The notes beneath the pieces are model-generated. The model worked only from the letters and a program-made list of their open reading frames with translations, did no database searches and was not told the origin of the DNA. Positions 1 to 6,883 of a stretch of 7,001 bases of DNA are shown here, piece by piece; position 1 is the first letter of the stretch; each line of letters opens with the position of its first letter. The position numbers and the translations under genes are program-made. The DNA comes from Oscillospiraceae bacterium (lineage in GTDB: Bacteria > Bacillota > Clostridia > Oscillospirales > Oscillospiraceae), in the NCBI GenBank assembly GCA_009785655.1, contig WQVW01000086.1, positions 1-7,001 of the forward strand, read 5' to 3'.

Positions 1-680
1 CCGAGCGCCAACGGCCCCATCGGGTGGTTAGCACCCAGTTTCATCGCGGTATCAATATCCTCGGCAGAAGCGACGCCGTCAGCAAGAACGCCAATAGCCT
101 CGTTAATCATCGGAACAAGTACGCGGTTGACCACAAAGCCTGCGCTGTCTTTGACCTGTACAGGCGTTTTACCCAAGTTTTTGGCAATGTCCGTCACTTT
201 TTCCGCAAGTGCCGGCGGGGTGTTTAAGCCGCTGATGACTTCCACAAGCTTCATCACCGGGGCGGGGTTGAAGAAATGCATACCCACCACCGGACGATCC
301 AGACCGGCTGACAATTCAGTCACAGAGAGGGAAGAGGTGTTGGTCGCGAACATCGTTTCAGGTTTGCATATGGCCTGCAAATCTTTGAAAAGCTGCTTTT
401 TCACCGTCATGACTTCTAACGCGGACTCGACCACCAAATCAGCATCTGCCGCCGCGTCACTGAGGCCTGGTGTAATTCTGGAGAGTGTTGCATCCATATC
501 TGTCTGCGCAATCTTCTCTTTTGCAACCAGCTTGGAGAGATTTTTTTGTATGAATTGCTTGCCGTTTTCGGCGAATTCAATGTTGATATCACATAAGATG
601 ACCTGATAATCGCCATGCACAGCAAAAGCCTGTGCAATGCCGGAACCCATGGTTCCTGCGCCGATAACCGCTACTTTCAT
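1..680 (-). CDS. hbd: 3-hydroxybutyryl-CoA dehydrogenase, 3' end cut by window edge
   Basis: NAD(P)H-dependent enzyme that reduces acetoacetyl-CoA to 3-hydroxybutyryl-CoA in the cytoplasm. The reading frame is open from ATG at 680 to the left edge, giving 226 residues of a family usually near 280, so roughly the last 55 are missing. A Rossmann nucleotide-binding motif GAGTMG lies at residues 7-12, with the acidic residue expected to hold the cofactor ribose at D31. The catalytic set is visible: S116 in NTSSLS, H135 in GMHFFNPAPVMKLVE, E147, and N185 in GFVVNR. The C-terminal helical domain begins around residue 180. A GGAGG at 687-691 sits 6 nt before the ATG. It is the last visible gene of the butyrate cluster, 40 nt after the crotonase gene, the widest gap in the cluster. 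The loop between S116 and H135 is two residues shorter than in the clostridial and mitochondrial enzymes I recall. Family assignment is secure; cofactor preference (NADH or NADPH) cannot be read here. Confidence 0.95.
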   Translation of the reverse strand, partial: MKVAVIGAGTMGSGIAQAFAVHGDYQVILCDINIEFAENGKQFIQKNLSKLVAKEKIAQTDMDATLSRITPGLSDAAADADLVVESALEVMTVKKQLFKDLQAICKPETMFATNTSSLSVTELSAGLDRPVVGMHFFNPAPVMKLVEVISGLNTPPALAEKVTDIAKNLGKTPVQVKDSAGFVVNRVLVPMINEAIGVLADGVASAEDIDTAMKLGANHPMGPLAL

Positions 681-720
681 TAAGTGCCTCCATTCTTTAT
701 TCAGACTCCGTGCGAGAAAT

Positions 721-1497
721 CTATTTGCCCATAAAAGGCTCCGGTTTTCTCTTTTCTAAAAAGGCCGTCATGGCCTGTTTCTGGTCGTTGGTATTGAAGC
801 ATTCACCGAATAGCGGTACCTCAAGCCCGGCAGTCTTGGTTAAAGGCAGGCCGACACTGCTGTTCGCTACTACTTTGGCGGCCCACACGCCCATGGGCGA
901 GTTAGAGGCAATTTTATCTGCCATCTGCATCGCGGCATCCATCAATTCGCCAAGCGGATACACTGCACTGACAAGCCCAAGTGCCAAAGCCTCCGGTGCT
1001 TTGATACGGTCAGTGGTGAACGCGAGTTCCTTGGCTTTGGCGATGCCGATAATCCGTGCCAGCCGCTGCACGCCGCCGTAACCCGGCGGAATGCCGAGTC
1101 CGACCTCCGGCAGTCCGAACATCGCGTTTTCAGAACATAGCCGTATATCGCAGGCGAGTGCCAATTCAAGCCCGCCGCCCAATGCAAATCCGTTTACAGC
1201 GGCGATCACCGGCATATGCAGCCGCTCAACCTTTTCCATCGCGACATTACCCGCAGCAGAGAACGCTTCGGCCTCTTCGGGATTCATGTCCTTCATCTCA
1301 CTGATGTCCGCACCAGCAACGAAAGATTTTTCGCCGGTGCCGGTGACGATCAGACATCGGATCGTTGTTGCGGAGATTTCATCAAGCTTCACCGACAACG
1401 CATCAATCAGTGCGCTGTTTAATGCATTCAAAGCTTCCGGACGGTTGATTGTCAATATACCCACATGACCCTTTTCTTCGTACAATAGAAGTCCCAT
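721..1497 (-). CDS. crt: Crotonase / short-chain enoyl-CoA hydratase
   Basis: Cytoplasmic enzyme that reversibly dehydrates 3-hydroxybutyryl-CoA to crotonyl-CoA, linking hbd to the acyl-CoA dehydrogenase. At 258 residues it has the normal length for the enoyl-CoA hydratase/isomerase superfamily. Both hydratase glutamates are present: E111 in NGFALGGGLEL and E131 in GLPEVGLG, matching E144 and E164 of rat mitochondrial crotonase. Having both favours a hydratase over an isomerase or hydrolase of the same fold. The CoA-binding and oxyanion-hole segments are also clear (FVAGADI near residues 59-65; GGG at 107-109), followed by the PPGYGGVQRL loop at 137-146. The ATG at 1497 has AGGAG at 1504-1508, 6 nt upstream, lying directly after the CoA-transferase stop; the gap is 12 nt. 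The start also matches the usual beginning of the family, a few residues before the first beta strand. Position between CoA-transferase and hbd supports a role in butyrate formation, though sequence alone does not fix chain-length preference. Confidence 0.94.
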   Translation of the reverse strand: MGLLLYEEKGHVGILTINRPEALNALNSALIDALSVKLDEISATTIRCLIVTGTGEKSFVAGADISEMKDMNPEEAEAFSAAGNVAMEKVERLHMPVIAAVNGFALGGGLELALACDIRLCSENAMFGLPEVGLGIPPGYGGVQRLARIIGIAKAKELAFTTDRIKAPEALALGLVSAVYPLGELMDAAMQMADKIASNSPMGVWAAKVVANSSVGLPLTKTAGLEVPLFGECFNTNDQKQAMTAFLEKRKPEPFMGK

Positions 1498-1509
1498 ATA
1501 ACTCTCCTT

Positions 1510-2826
1510 TTACCGATCCGCTTTAGCGTTGAAACGCTGTTCAAAGGCGTCCCATAGCTGGTCGCGGAAATCGGGATGCGCTATCTTTATCAGTGCCCTT
1601 GCCCTTTCCCGTACGGTGTAGTAACGCAAGTTAGCAATCCCGTATTCTGTAACGACGTATTCCACATCGTTGCGGCTGGTAGTTACTGCCGCGCCTTGGT
1701 CAAGGAATGGCACGATCTTGGATATCTTTCCGCCTGCCGCAGTAGAGGGCATTGCGATGATAGAACGCCCGCCGCGACTGATCGCCGCCGCCCGCACAAA
1801 ATCCACCTGTCCGCCGACGGCACTGTATTGGGCAGTGCCGATGGTTTCGGCGCACACTTGCCCTAAAAAGTCAATCTGAATAGCGGAATTGATCGATACA
1901 AGATTGTCATTTTGCCCGGCGACATAGGGGTCGTTTGTATAGGTGGACGGTGCCATGTACACTACGGGATTGTTATTGACAAAATCGTAAAGTCTGCGTG
2001 TCCCCATCAAGAAAGTCGCCACCATTTTGCCGTTATTGAAATTTTTGGCACTGTTGTCTATTACGCCGGACTCCACCAACTCTACCACACCGTCTGAGAA
2101 CATTTCAGTGTGTATGCCCAGGTGCTTTTTGTCTTTCAGAAACAACAGCACCGCATCCGGGATTGAGCCGATGCCCAGCTGCATACAGTCGCCGTCTTTG
2201 ATTAGACTGGCGCAATGTCTGCCGATTTCGCGCTCTATATCGGATATGACAGGCGGGGAAAGCTCAGTCAATGGTTCGTCATGCTCCACAATGCAAGTCA
2301 TCTCCGACACATGTACAAAACTCTCGCCCAAAGTGCGGGGCATGTGTTTATTCACCTGCGCAATGACTGTCCCGCCGTTTTCCATGGCGTTTTTCACAGC
2401 GTGAATGGAATAATCCACGGACACGCCGCAACTGCAATATCCATGCTCATCCGGCGGAGAGACGTGGACTATCGCAACGTTCAGCGGCAAGGTGCGACTC
2501 CACAGGTTGGGGATTTGTGAGAAATAGCATGGCGTGTAGTCACCATGACCCGCTTTTACAGTCTCACGAGTCTGGCCGCCGATAAACTGTGATATGTGCC
2601 TAAAATGCGGCTCAAAGCCGGGTTCGGCGTATGTTGAACCGCCCATCGGCAGCATTTGACAGATTTCCACGTCCCGGTAAGCGTCTTTATTCTCCACTAA
2701 CGCACGGATGATTTCTTTAGCTTCACCCGCCGCATGGGGCGCGGCCACCCGGTCACCGGATTTGATCTTCTGCACAGCTTCTTTTGCTGTACAGAGACGT
2801 TCTTTATAGAGGGATTTCCAGTCCAT
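1510..2826 (-). CDS. Butyryl-CoA:acetate / 4-hydroxybutyrate CoA-transferase family protein
   Basis: Family I CoA-transferase of the acetyl-CoA hydrolase/4-hydroxybutyrate CoA-transferase group, 438 residues, a normal length. These enzymes move CoA between a short acyl-CoA and acetate through a glutamyl-CoA thioester. The likely catalytic residue is E241 in GIHTEMFSDG, the position of the active-site glutamate in the Clostridium aminobutyricum enzyme AbfT. Other family marks are LGIGSIPDAV (residues 217-226, CoA binding), NNGKMVATFLMGT (264-276), GGQVDF (338-343) and VVTEYGIANL (391-400). The N-terminal half (to about 200) and C-terminal half form the two related alpha/beta domains. ATG at 2826 follows AGGAGG at 2835-2840 by 8 nt; the gap to the preceding gene is 18 nt. 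Lying in a butyrate cluster, its inferred job is butyryl-CoA plus acetate to butyrate plus acetyl-CoA, the last step of the pathway. 4-hydroxybutyrate, crotonate or another acid as main partner cannot be excluded, so I leave the symbol blank. Confidence 0.9.
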   Translation of the reverse strand: MDWKSLYKERLCTAKEAVQKIKSGDRVAAPHAAGEAKEIIRALVENKDAYRDVEICQMLPMGGSTYAEPGFEPHFRHISQFIGGQTRETVKAGHGDYTPCYFSQIPNLWSRTLPLNVAIVHVSPPDEHGYCSCGVSVDYSIHAVKNAMENGGTVIAQVNKHMPRTLGESFVHVSEMTCIVEHDEPLTELSPPVISDIEREIGRHCASLIKDGDCMQLGIGSIPDAVLLFLKDKKHLGIHTEMFSDGVVELVESGVIDNSAKNFNNGKMVATFLMGTRRLYDFVNNNPVVYMAPSTYTNDPYVAGQNDNLVSINSAIQIDFLGQVCAETIGTAQYSAVGGQVDFVRAAAISRGGRSIIAMPSTAAGGKISKIVPFLDQGAAVTTSRNDVEYVVTEYGIANLRYYTVRERARALIKIAHPDFRDQLWDAFEQRFNAKADR

Positions 2827-2844
2827 TCAAGACGCCTCCTACTC

Positions 2845-3987
2845 CTATTTCACGCCCATCCAGGCGGAGATAACCATTTTCTGTACCTCACTGGTTCCTT
2901 CATATATCTCTGTGATTTTTGCGTCGCGCATCATACGCTCAATCGGATACTCACGCGTGTAGCCGTAGCCGCCGAACAACTGCACGCAACGCCGTGTGAC
3001 ATCGCTGGAAACTTCAGAGGCGAACAGTTTAGCCATTGCAGCTAAGTGAGAGTATGGCTCACCGGCATCTTTCGCGCAGGCGGCGCGGTAGATCAACAGG
3101 CGGGCGGCGTCCACGTTGGTTTGCATGTCCGCCAGCTCGAACTGGGTATTCTGGAACTGCGAAACCCGTTGGTTAAACTGCACACGGGTGTTGACGTACG
3201 GCACTGTCTCATCAATCGCCCCTTGGGCAATACCCAGTGCCTGGGCTGCGATGCCGATCCGGCCGCCGTCCAGTGTCATCATCGCGATTTTAAATCCTTT
3301 GTTTTCCTCGCCAAGCAGATTCTCTTTCGGGATTTTGCAATCTTCAAATACCAGCTCTGCCGTGGCGGAAGCGCGGATACCCATTTTGTGTTCTTGTTTG
3401 CCAATCGAGAAACCAGGCATGCCTTTTTCGACAATAAAAGCGGATATGCCGCGTGTGCCTTTTTCCTTATCAGTCATCGCAAAGACGACATAAGTTTCAG
3501 CGGGTCCCGCGTTGGTGATAAATAATTTTGACCCGTTGAGGATGTAGGAATCCCCGTCCAGCACCGCCGTGGTTTTTTGCATACCGGAATCAGTGCCGGC
3601 ATTGGGCTCAGTCAACCCGAACGCGCCGAGTTTTGCGCCGGAAGCCAGCGGGACTAAATACTTCTGCTTTTGCTCTTCAGTGCCGAACGCATAGATAGGC
3701 CAAGCGCACAGGGAAGTATGGGCCGACACAATCACGCCGGTGGTGGCGCATACTCGGCTGAGTTCTTCCACGCATTGGGCGTAAGACAAGTTATCCATGC
3801 TGGTGCCGCCATACTCTTCCGGGAATGGGATGCCCAACAGACCCATTTCTGCCATTTTTACTACGGTTTCGTCCGGAAAGCGTTCATTTTCGTCGATTTC
3901 CGCAGCCAGGGGCTTGACTTCGTTTTGCGCAAAATCGCGGTACATGTCGATTAAGTCCTGATGCATTTCATCCTGTTTGAAATCCAT
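2845..3987 (-). CDS. bcd: Acyl-CoA dehydrogenase, probably butyryl-CoA dehydrogenase
   Basis: FAD enzyme that interconverts butyryl-CoA and crotonyl-CoA; in fermenting clostridia it runs toward butyryl-CoA with electrons from EtfAB. At 380 residues it matches the family. The N-terminal helical domain covers about 1-115, the beta domain about 120-230, and the C-terminal helical domain the rest. The beta domain carries the first family signature, GLTEPNAGTDSG (124-135), and the FAD-contacting FITNAG (156-161). The C-terminal domain contains QLFGGYGYTREYP (336-348) and the catalytic base E363 in ITEIYEGTSEVQ. A glutamate at that place is typical of short- and medium-chain members, unlike isovaleryl- and long-chain enzymes. 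ATG at 3987 is preceded by GGAGGG at 3995-4000, 7 nt upstream; the gap after etfA is 23 nt. Being directly downstream of etfB and etfA strongly suggests a Bcd-EtfAB complex. Chain length is inferred from context; a branched-chain or other short substrate remains possible. Confidence 0.93.
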   Translation of the reverse strand: MDFKQDEMHQDLIDMYRDFAQNEVKPLAAEIDENERFPDETVVKMAEMGLLGIPFPEEYGGTSMDNLSYAQCVEELSRVCATTGVIVSAHTSLCAWPIYAFGTEEQKQKYLVPLASGAKLGAFGLTEPNAGTDSGMQKTTAVLDGDSYILNGSKLFITNAGPAETYVVFAMTDKEKGTRGISAFIVEKGMPGFSIGKQEHKMGIRASATAELVFEDCKIPKENLLGEENKGFKIAMMTLDGGRIGIAAQALGIAQGAIDETVPYVNTRVQFNQRVSQFQNTQFELADMQTNVDAARLLIYRAACAKDAGEPYSHLAAMAKLFASEVSSDVTRRCVQLFGGYGYTREYPIERMMRDAKITEIYEGTSEVQKMVISAWMGVK

Positions 3988-4010
3988 ATTTAAACCCTCC
4001 TAATATTATG

Positions 4011-5021
4011 TTATGCCTTATCTGCCTTCAGGCGTTTTACTTCTGCAGTCAGCGCGGGGAGCACCTCTAAAAGATCGCCGACAATCGCATAATCGGCGAC
4101 GCCAAAGATAGAGGCATCCGGGTCTTTGTTGATCGCAATAATGGTGTCAGACTCGCTCATCCCCGCCAAATGCTGAATGGCGCCGGATATGCCGCAGGCG
4201 ACATACACTTTTGGGCCGACAGTCTTGCCGGTTTGCCCGACTTGATGCGCATGCGGAATCCAGCCCTCGTCCACTGCCGCGCGGGAGGAACCCACCACGC
4301 CGCCCAAAGCGTCCGCCAAAGCTTTGACTAACTCAAAGTTCTCCGGTTTTCCAAGTCCGCGTCCGCCGGAGACGATGATCTCCGCTTCTTCCAGGTTTAC
4401 CATGTTCTCAGCGGCATCCGCGATGAATTCGACTATCTTTGCCCGGCTTTCTGCCGGTGGTTTGACTGTTTCGTTGATAACTTCAACGGTTCTGCTGTCG
4501 TCGCGAAGCCCTTTTTTGAATACGCCGGGGCGGACAGAGCCCATTTGCGGCCTGGTGTTTGGGCACTCTATCACTGCCATCAGGTTCCCGCCGAAAGCGG
4601 GACGTGTCCATTGGACATTGCCTGTCTCGGCATCAATCGACAACTCTGTGCAATCCGCCGTGAGGCCGGTATGCACCCTGCTGGCGATGCGCGGAGCCAA
4701 GTCGCGCCCGTTGGCAGTTGCGCCGAAAAGCACGGTGTCAGGTTTATATTTTTCCACCAACTCTTGCAGCGCGTCAGTGAAAATCTCAGTATTATAATGC
4801 GCAAAACACTCATCATCCAGCAGAATTACTTGATCCGCACCGTATGCCATGGCACTTTTTACGGCGGCGTCCGCGCCGCTGCCGATAATCACAGCAATCA
4901 GTGAATGACCGATGGTGTCAGCCATTTTGCGGCCTGGCGTCAATAATTCCAGCCCCACGCTTCTGGCCGCGCCGTCGGATGAAGTTTCAATCCATACCCA
5001 AATATTTTTATATCCATCCAT
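4011..5021 (-). CDS. etfA: Electron transfer flavoprotein, alpha subunit
   Basis: Large subunit of the soluble heterodimeric flavoprotein that exchanges electrons with the acyl-CoA dehydrogenase. It is 336 residues, the usual size. The N-terminal alpha/beta domain covers about 1-195 (YKNIWVWIET at 4-13, LELLTPGRKMAD at 24-35, GATANGRDLAPRIA at 100-113). The C-terminal FAD domain follows with GGRGLG (219-224), GSSRAAVDEGW (244-254, R247 near the flavin), HQVGQTGK (259-266), the signature CGISGAIQHLAG (276-287, H284) and NKDPDASIF (298-306). All expected flavin contacts are present. ATG at 5021 has GAGGA at 5031-5035, 9 nt upstream, and lies 15 nt after the etfB stop. In Clostridium and Acidaminococcus, EtfAB paired with butyryl-CoA dehydrogenase bifurcates NADH electrons to crotonyl-CoA and ferredoxin. 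I infer the same here from gene context; I did not identify a residue that alone proves bifurcation. Confidence 0.96.
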   Translation of the reverse strand: MDGYKNIWVWIETSSDGAARSVGLELLTPGRKMADTIGHSLIAVIIGSGADAAVKSAMAYGADQVILLDDECFAHYNTEIFTDALQELVEKYKPDTVLFGATANGRDLAPRIASRVHTGLTADCTELSIDAETGNVQWTRPAFGGNLMAVIECPNTRPQMGSVRPGVFKKGLRDDSRTVEVINETVKPPAESRAKIVEFIADAAENMVNLEEAEIIVSGGRGLGKPENFELVKALADALGGVVGSSRAAVDEGWIPHAHQVGQTGKTVGPKVYVACGISGAIQHLAGMSESDTIIAINKDPDASIFGVADYAIVGDLLEVLPALTAEVKRLKADKA

Positions 5022-5036
5022 TATCTTGACTCCTCA

Positions 5037-5834
5037 CTAAACCAGTCCGGCATCGCTGAGCAAGCCGGCTAACTTTTTGGCGGAATCCGCCGCCATCTCT
5101 TCTTTTATGATAATACCGTTTTTATTAAGCACGGGTACATACGTTTTCTTCACCCTGGTGGGGGAGCCTTTCAGTCCGCTTTTTTCCGGATCCGCCTTCA
5201 CCTCGGCAATTGTCAGCACCGGAATCTCAGCCTTGTTGGCGGCCATTTTTGTTTTGATGGTAGGGTATCTCGGCTCATACGGCGGCTTGGTTACCGTCAC
5301 CAACACAGGCATAGACGATTCCCAGATTTCCTTGCCGTATTCAGTCTCACGCGTGGCGCGGATTTTCGCGTCCTCCACCGTGATGTCGCTGATGCAGGTG
5401 ATCTGCGGATAGTCCAAATGCTCCGCCAATTGCGGTCCTGTTTGCGCGGTGTCGCCGTCTATCGCTTGCTTGCCGCAAAAAATGATATCGAACGGCCCTT
5501 CCTGCGCTTCAACAGCCTTCATCGCCTCGGACAATATGTATCCGGTGGCGAGCGTATCAGATCCGCTGAATGCCCGGTCGCTCACCAAATACGCTTTATC
5601 TGCACCGACTGCGAGGCATTCTTTTAACGCTTTTTTCGCTTGATCCGGCCCCATTGACATCACAACGATTTTCGCGTCCTGAGTATCTTTGATTCTCGCC
5701 GCCATCTCCAAGGCAAACGCATCAAAAGTGTTCACAATGCTGGGAACCCCTTCCCGGATCAAGGTATTGGTTTCAGGATTGATCTTGATCTCTGTAGTGT
5801 CTGGGACTTGTTTGACACACACTAGAATGTTCAC
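5037..5834 (-). CDS. etfB: Electron transfer flavoprotein, beta subunit
   Basis: Small subunit of the electron transfer flavoprotein; it holds a nucleotide (AMP, or a second FAD in bifurcating forms) and is where NADH is oxidised in the clostridial complexes. I place the start at GTG 5834, giving 265 residues that begin MNILVCVKQVPDTTEIKI, the usual family start. GGAGG at 5844-5848 is then 9 nt away. An in-frame ATG at 5840 (267 residues) is the alternative, but only 3 nt from that site. The frame stays open to 5927, yet the extra part overlaps the promoter and lacks a ribosome binding site. Family marks are CVKQVPDT at 6-13, NTFDAFALE at 35-43, the nucleotide loop GKQAIDGDTAQTGPQ at 121-135, PVLVTVTKPPYEPRYP near 176-191, and a C-terminal arm that wraps the alpha subunit. 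It is the first gene of the cluster, with etfA following after 15 nt. Confidence 0.95.
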   Translation of the reverse strand: MNILVCVKQVPDTTEIKINPETNTLIREGVPSIVNTFDAFALEMAARIKDTQDAKIVVMSMGPDQAKKALKECLAVGADKAYLVSDRAFSGSDTLATGYILSEAMKAVEAQEGPFDIIFCGKQAIDGDTAQTGPQLAEHLDYPQITCISDITVEDAKIRATRETEYGKEIWESSMPVLVTVTKPPYEPRYPTIKTKMAANKAEIPVLTIAEVKADPEKSGLKGSPTRVKKTYVPVLNKNGIIIKEEMAADSAKKLAGLLSDAGLV

Positions 5835-5843
5835 GCACATTCT

Positions 5844-5849
5844 CCTCCC
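5844..5849 (-). promoter_or_regulatory. Ribosome binding site that decides the etfB start
   Basis: Read on the minus strand this is GGGAGG, close to the ideal Shine-Dalgarno core. Two in-frame starts follow: ATG at 5840, only 3 nt downstream, and GTG at 5834, 9 nt downstream. The distance and the conserved N-terminus of the family favour the GTG. Confidence 0.7.
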
Positions 5850-5885
5850 GTAAATTATAGTTGTTTTGCATATCTTCCATGAAAA

Positions 5886-5907
5886 CATTATAAAACTTAT
5901 TATAATG
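5886..5907. repeat. Perfect 8-bp inverted repeat across the etfB -10 box (candidate operator)
   Basis: Left arm CATTATAA (5886-5893) and right arm TTATAATG (5900-5907) are exact reverse complements around a 6-nt centre. On the minus strand the structure spans the TATAAT -10 box (5899-5904) and the expected transcription start near 5892. A transcript starting there would not contain both arms, so a protein-binding site on DNA fits better than an RNA hairpin. It does not match the Rex consensus (TTGTTAA-N4-TTAACAA) known to control clostridial butyrate operons. Because the sequence is AT-rich, chance symmetry remains possible. Confidence 0.45.
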
Positions 5908-5927
5908 CGTATTTCATTTCGGCGCAA
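5899..5927 (-). promoter_or_regulatory. Probable sigma-A promoter of the etfB-etfA-bcd-CoA-transferase-crt-hbd cluster
   Basis: On the minus strand a perfect -10 hexamer TATAAT (5899-5904) is preceded, after an ideal 17-nt spacer, by TTGCGC at 5922-5927, which shares the TTG of the -35 consensus. The expected transcription start is near 5892, leaving a leader of about 55 nt before etfB. The site lies in the only sizeable gap upstream of the cluster. Two other TATAAT hexamers in the leader lack a good -35 partner at 17 nt. Confidence 0.65.
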
Positions 5928-5994
5928 GTAGTGTTATTCGCAATTTCTACGCATGTTTTGGTACAATTCTCTTGGTTTTAGTATGATGCTATTT

Positions 5995-6873
5995 TCACCA
6001 TTCTTTTTTCCATAATTCGCGGTTGCAAATGGTTTCAAACCCGATTGCCGTATAGAATTCCCTTGCGCCGCCGAAACAATACGTTGCACCCAGTGCTTTG
6101 GTCTTTTTCATGGCTTCGGTCAGCGCGATTGCCGCCAAGCCCATACGACGGTATTTCGGCACAGTGGCAAGCGGTTCAAGATAAGCGTACTTGTTGCGCT
6201 CATCGAACCACATGCCAAGGGCGCAGGCATATTCGCCGTTCGGCGCGACGATGATTGTCATAAGCGACATATCAGCGTGCGGTGCGTTACATACATGTAT
6301 AGAACCGTCAATGTCATCATCAGGGGTGTCGCCGTGGTCGAAGCCTTTCCAGAAGCAATGCTTCAGCTTCAAATAATCGACATTTGTTCCATCGATCAGT
6401 GTAAAACCGTCCGGTAGCGTTTTTTCCACAAACGGATTGGAATAGTTGAAAATCTTGACTGGATCAGAACGAACTAAAATGTAACCGTTTGTTTGCAGCA
6501 GTTCACGTTTTGTTGTTTCTTTGTCTGTGATCCAAGTGTTTAGTTCGTGTTTGCTGTCTTTGAATACCGATAGCTCTTTTTCAGCCCAATCCAACAATTC
6601 CGGCAGCAACGCTTCATACCCTTTTTGAACATGTAGGTGAGTTCCGTCCATATCCATCTCGTAACAGGCGATGCCGATGATTGAGCCGCTATCTTCCCAA
6701 AGCCCGAAACGGTGGGTCATTTTGTGATTGAAATACGAGTGCACATGTGCGTACTCAAAATATTGCGGCAATAAGTGGCTGTTGAGTGTAACGGGATCGT
6801 AGGTTTCCTCTAAAAACTTGTAAACTCGTGTGAAATCGGTGATTAGCTTATATCTTCTGGATTGAATGGACAT
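5995..6873 (-). CDS. Two-domain GNAT-family N-acetyltransferase, substrate unknown
   Basis: Protein of 292 residues that likely transfers an acetyl group from acetyl-CoA to an unidentified amine. The C-terminal half (about 155-292) is a recognisable GNAT domain: strand and acetyl-CoA loop LEPLATVPKYRRMGLAA at 232-248, with the R-x-x-G-x-A pyrophosphate motif at R242-A247, then FYTAIGF at 273-279, the usual last helix-strand turn. The N-terminal half (about 8-140) looks like a second, degenerate copy: an IIGIACYEMD strand near 65-74 and LLQTNGYILVR at 125-135 resembling the FYxxxGF element, but no pyrophosphate loop. ATG at 6873 has GAGGA at 6881-6885, 7 nt upstream, overlapping the stop of the previous gene. 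No signal peptide or membrane segment is apparent. It sits just upstream of the butyrate cluster in the same direction but shows no functional tie to it. Substrate could be a small molecule, a peptide or an antibiotic. Confidence 0.8.
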   Translation of the reverse strand: MSIQSRRYKLITDFTRVYKFLEETYDPVTLNSHLLPQYFEYAHVHSYFNHKMTHRFGLWEDSGSIIGIACYEMDMDGTHLHVQKGYEALLPELLDWAEKELSVFKDSKHELNTWITDKETTKRELLQTNGYILVRSDPVKIFNYSNPFVEKTLPDGFTLIDGTNVDYLKLKHCFWKGFDHGDTPDDDIDGSIHVCNAPHADMSLMTIIVAPNGEYACALGMWFDERNKYAYLEPLATVPKYRRMGLAAIALTEAMKKTKALGATYCFGGAREFYTAIGFETICNRELWKKEW

Positions 6874-6883
6874 GTTGGTTTCC

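Noticed and set aside
127..606. 159-codon plus-strand open frame opposite hbd
   Set aside because: It lies wholly antisense to a well-conserved enzyme, lacks a convincing ribosome binding site, and its translation has no recognisable family feature. The other plus-strand frames at 3046-3525, 4324-4797 and 2027-2404 fail for the same reasons.
681..720. Possible attenuator or small gene in the 40-nt crt-hbd gap
   Set aside because: No stem-loop of note; the gap holds only the hbd ribosome binding site.
5886..5907. Rex redox-sensor binding site
   Set aside because: The palindrome arms do not resemble TTGTTAA-N4-TTAACAA, and I found no other match in the leader; it is kept only as an operator for an unknown factor.
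5835..5927. N-terminal extension of etfB from ATG at 5927
   Set aside because: The extra 31 residues are absent from the family, the ATG has no Shine-Dalgarno site, and the stretch coincides with the promoter, inverted repeat and true ribosome binding site.
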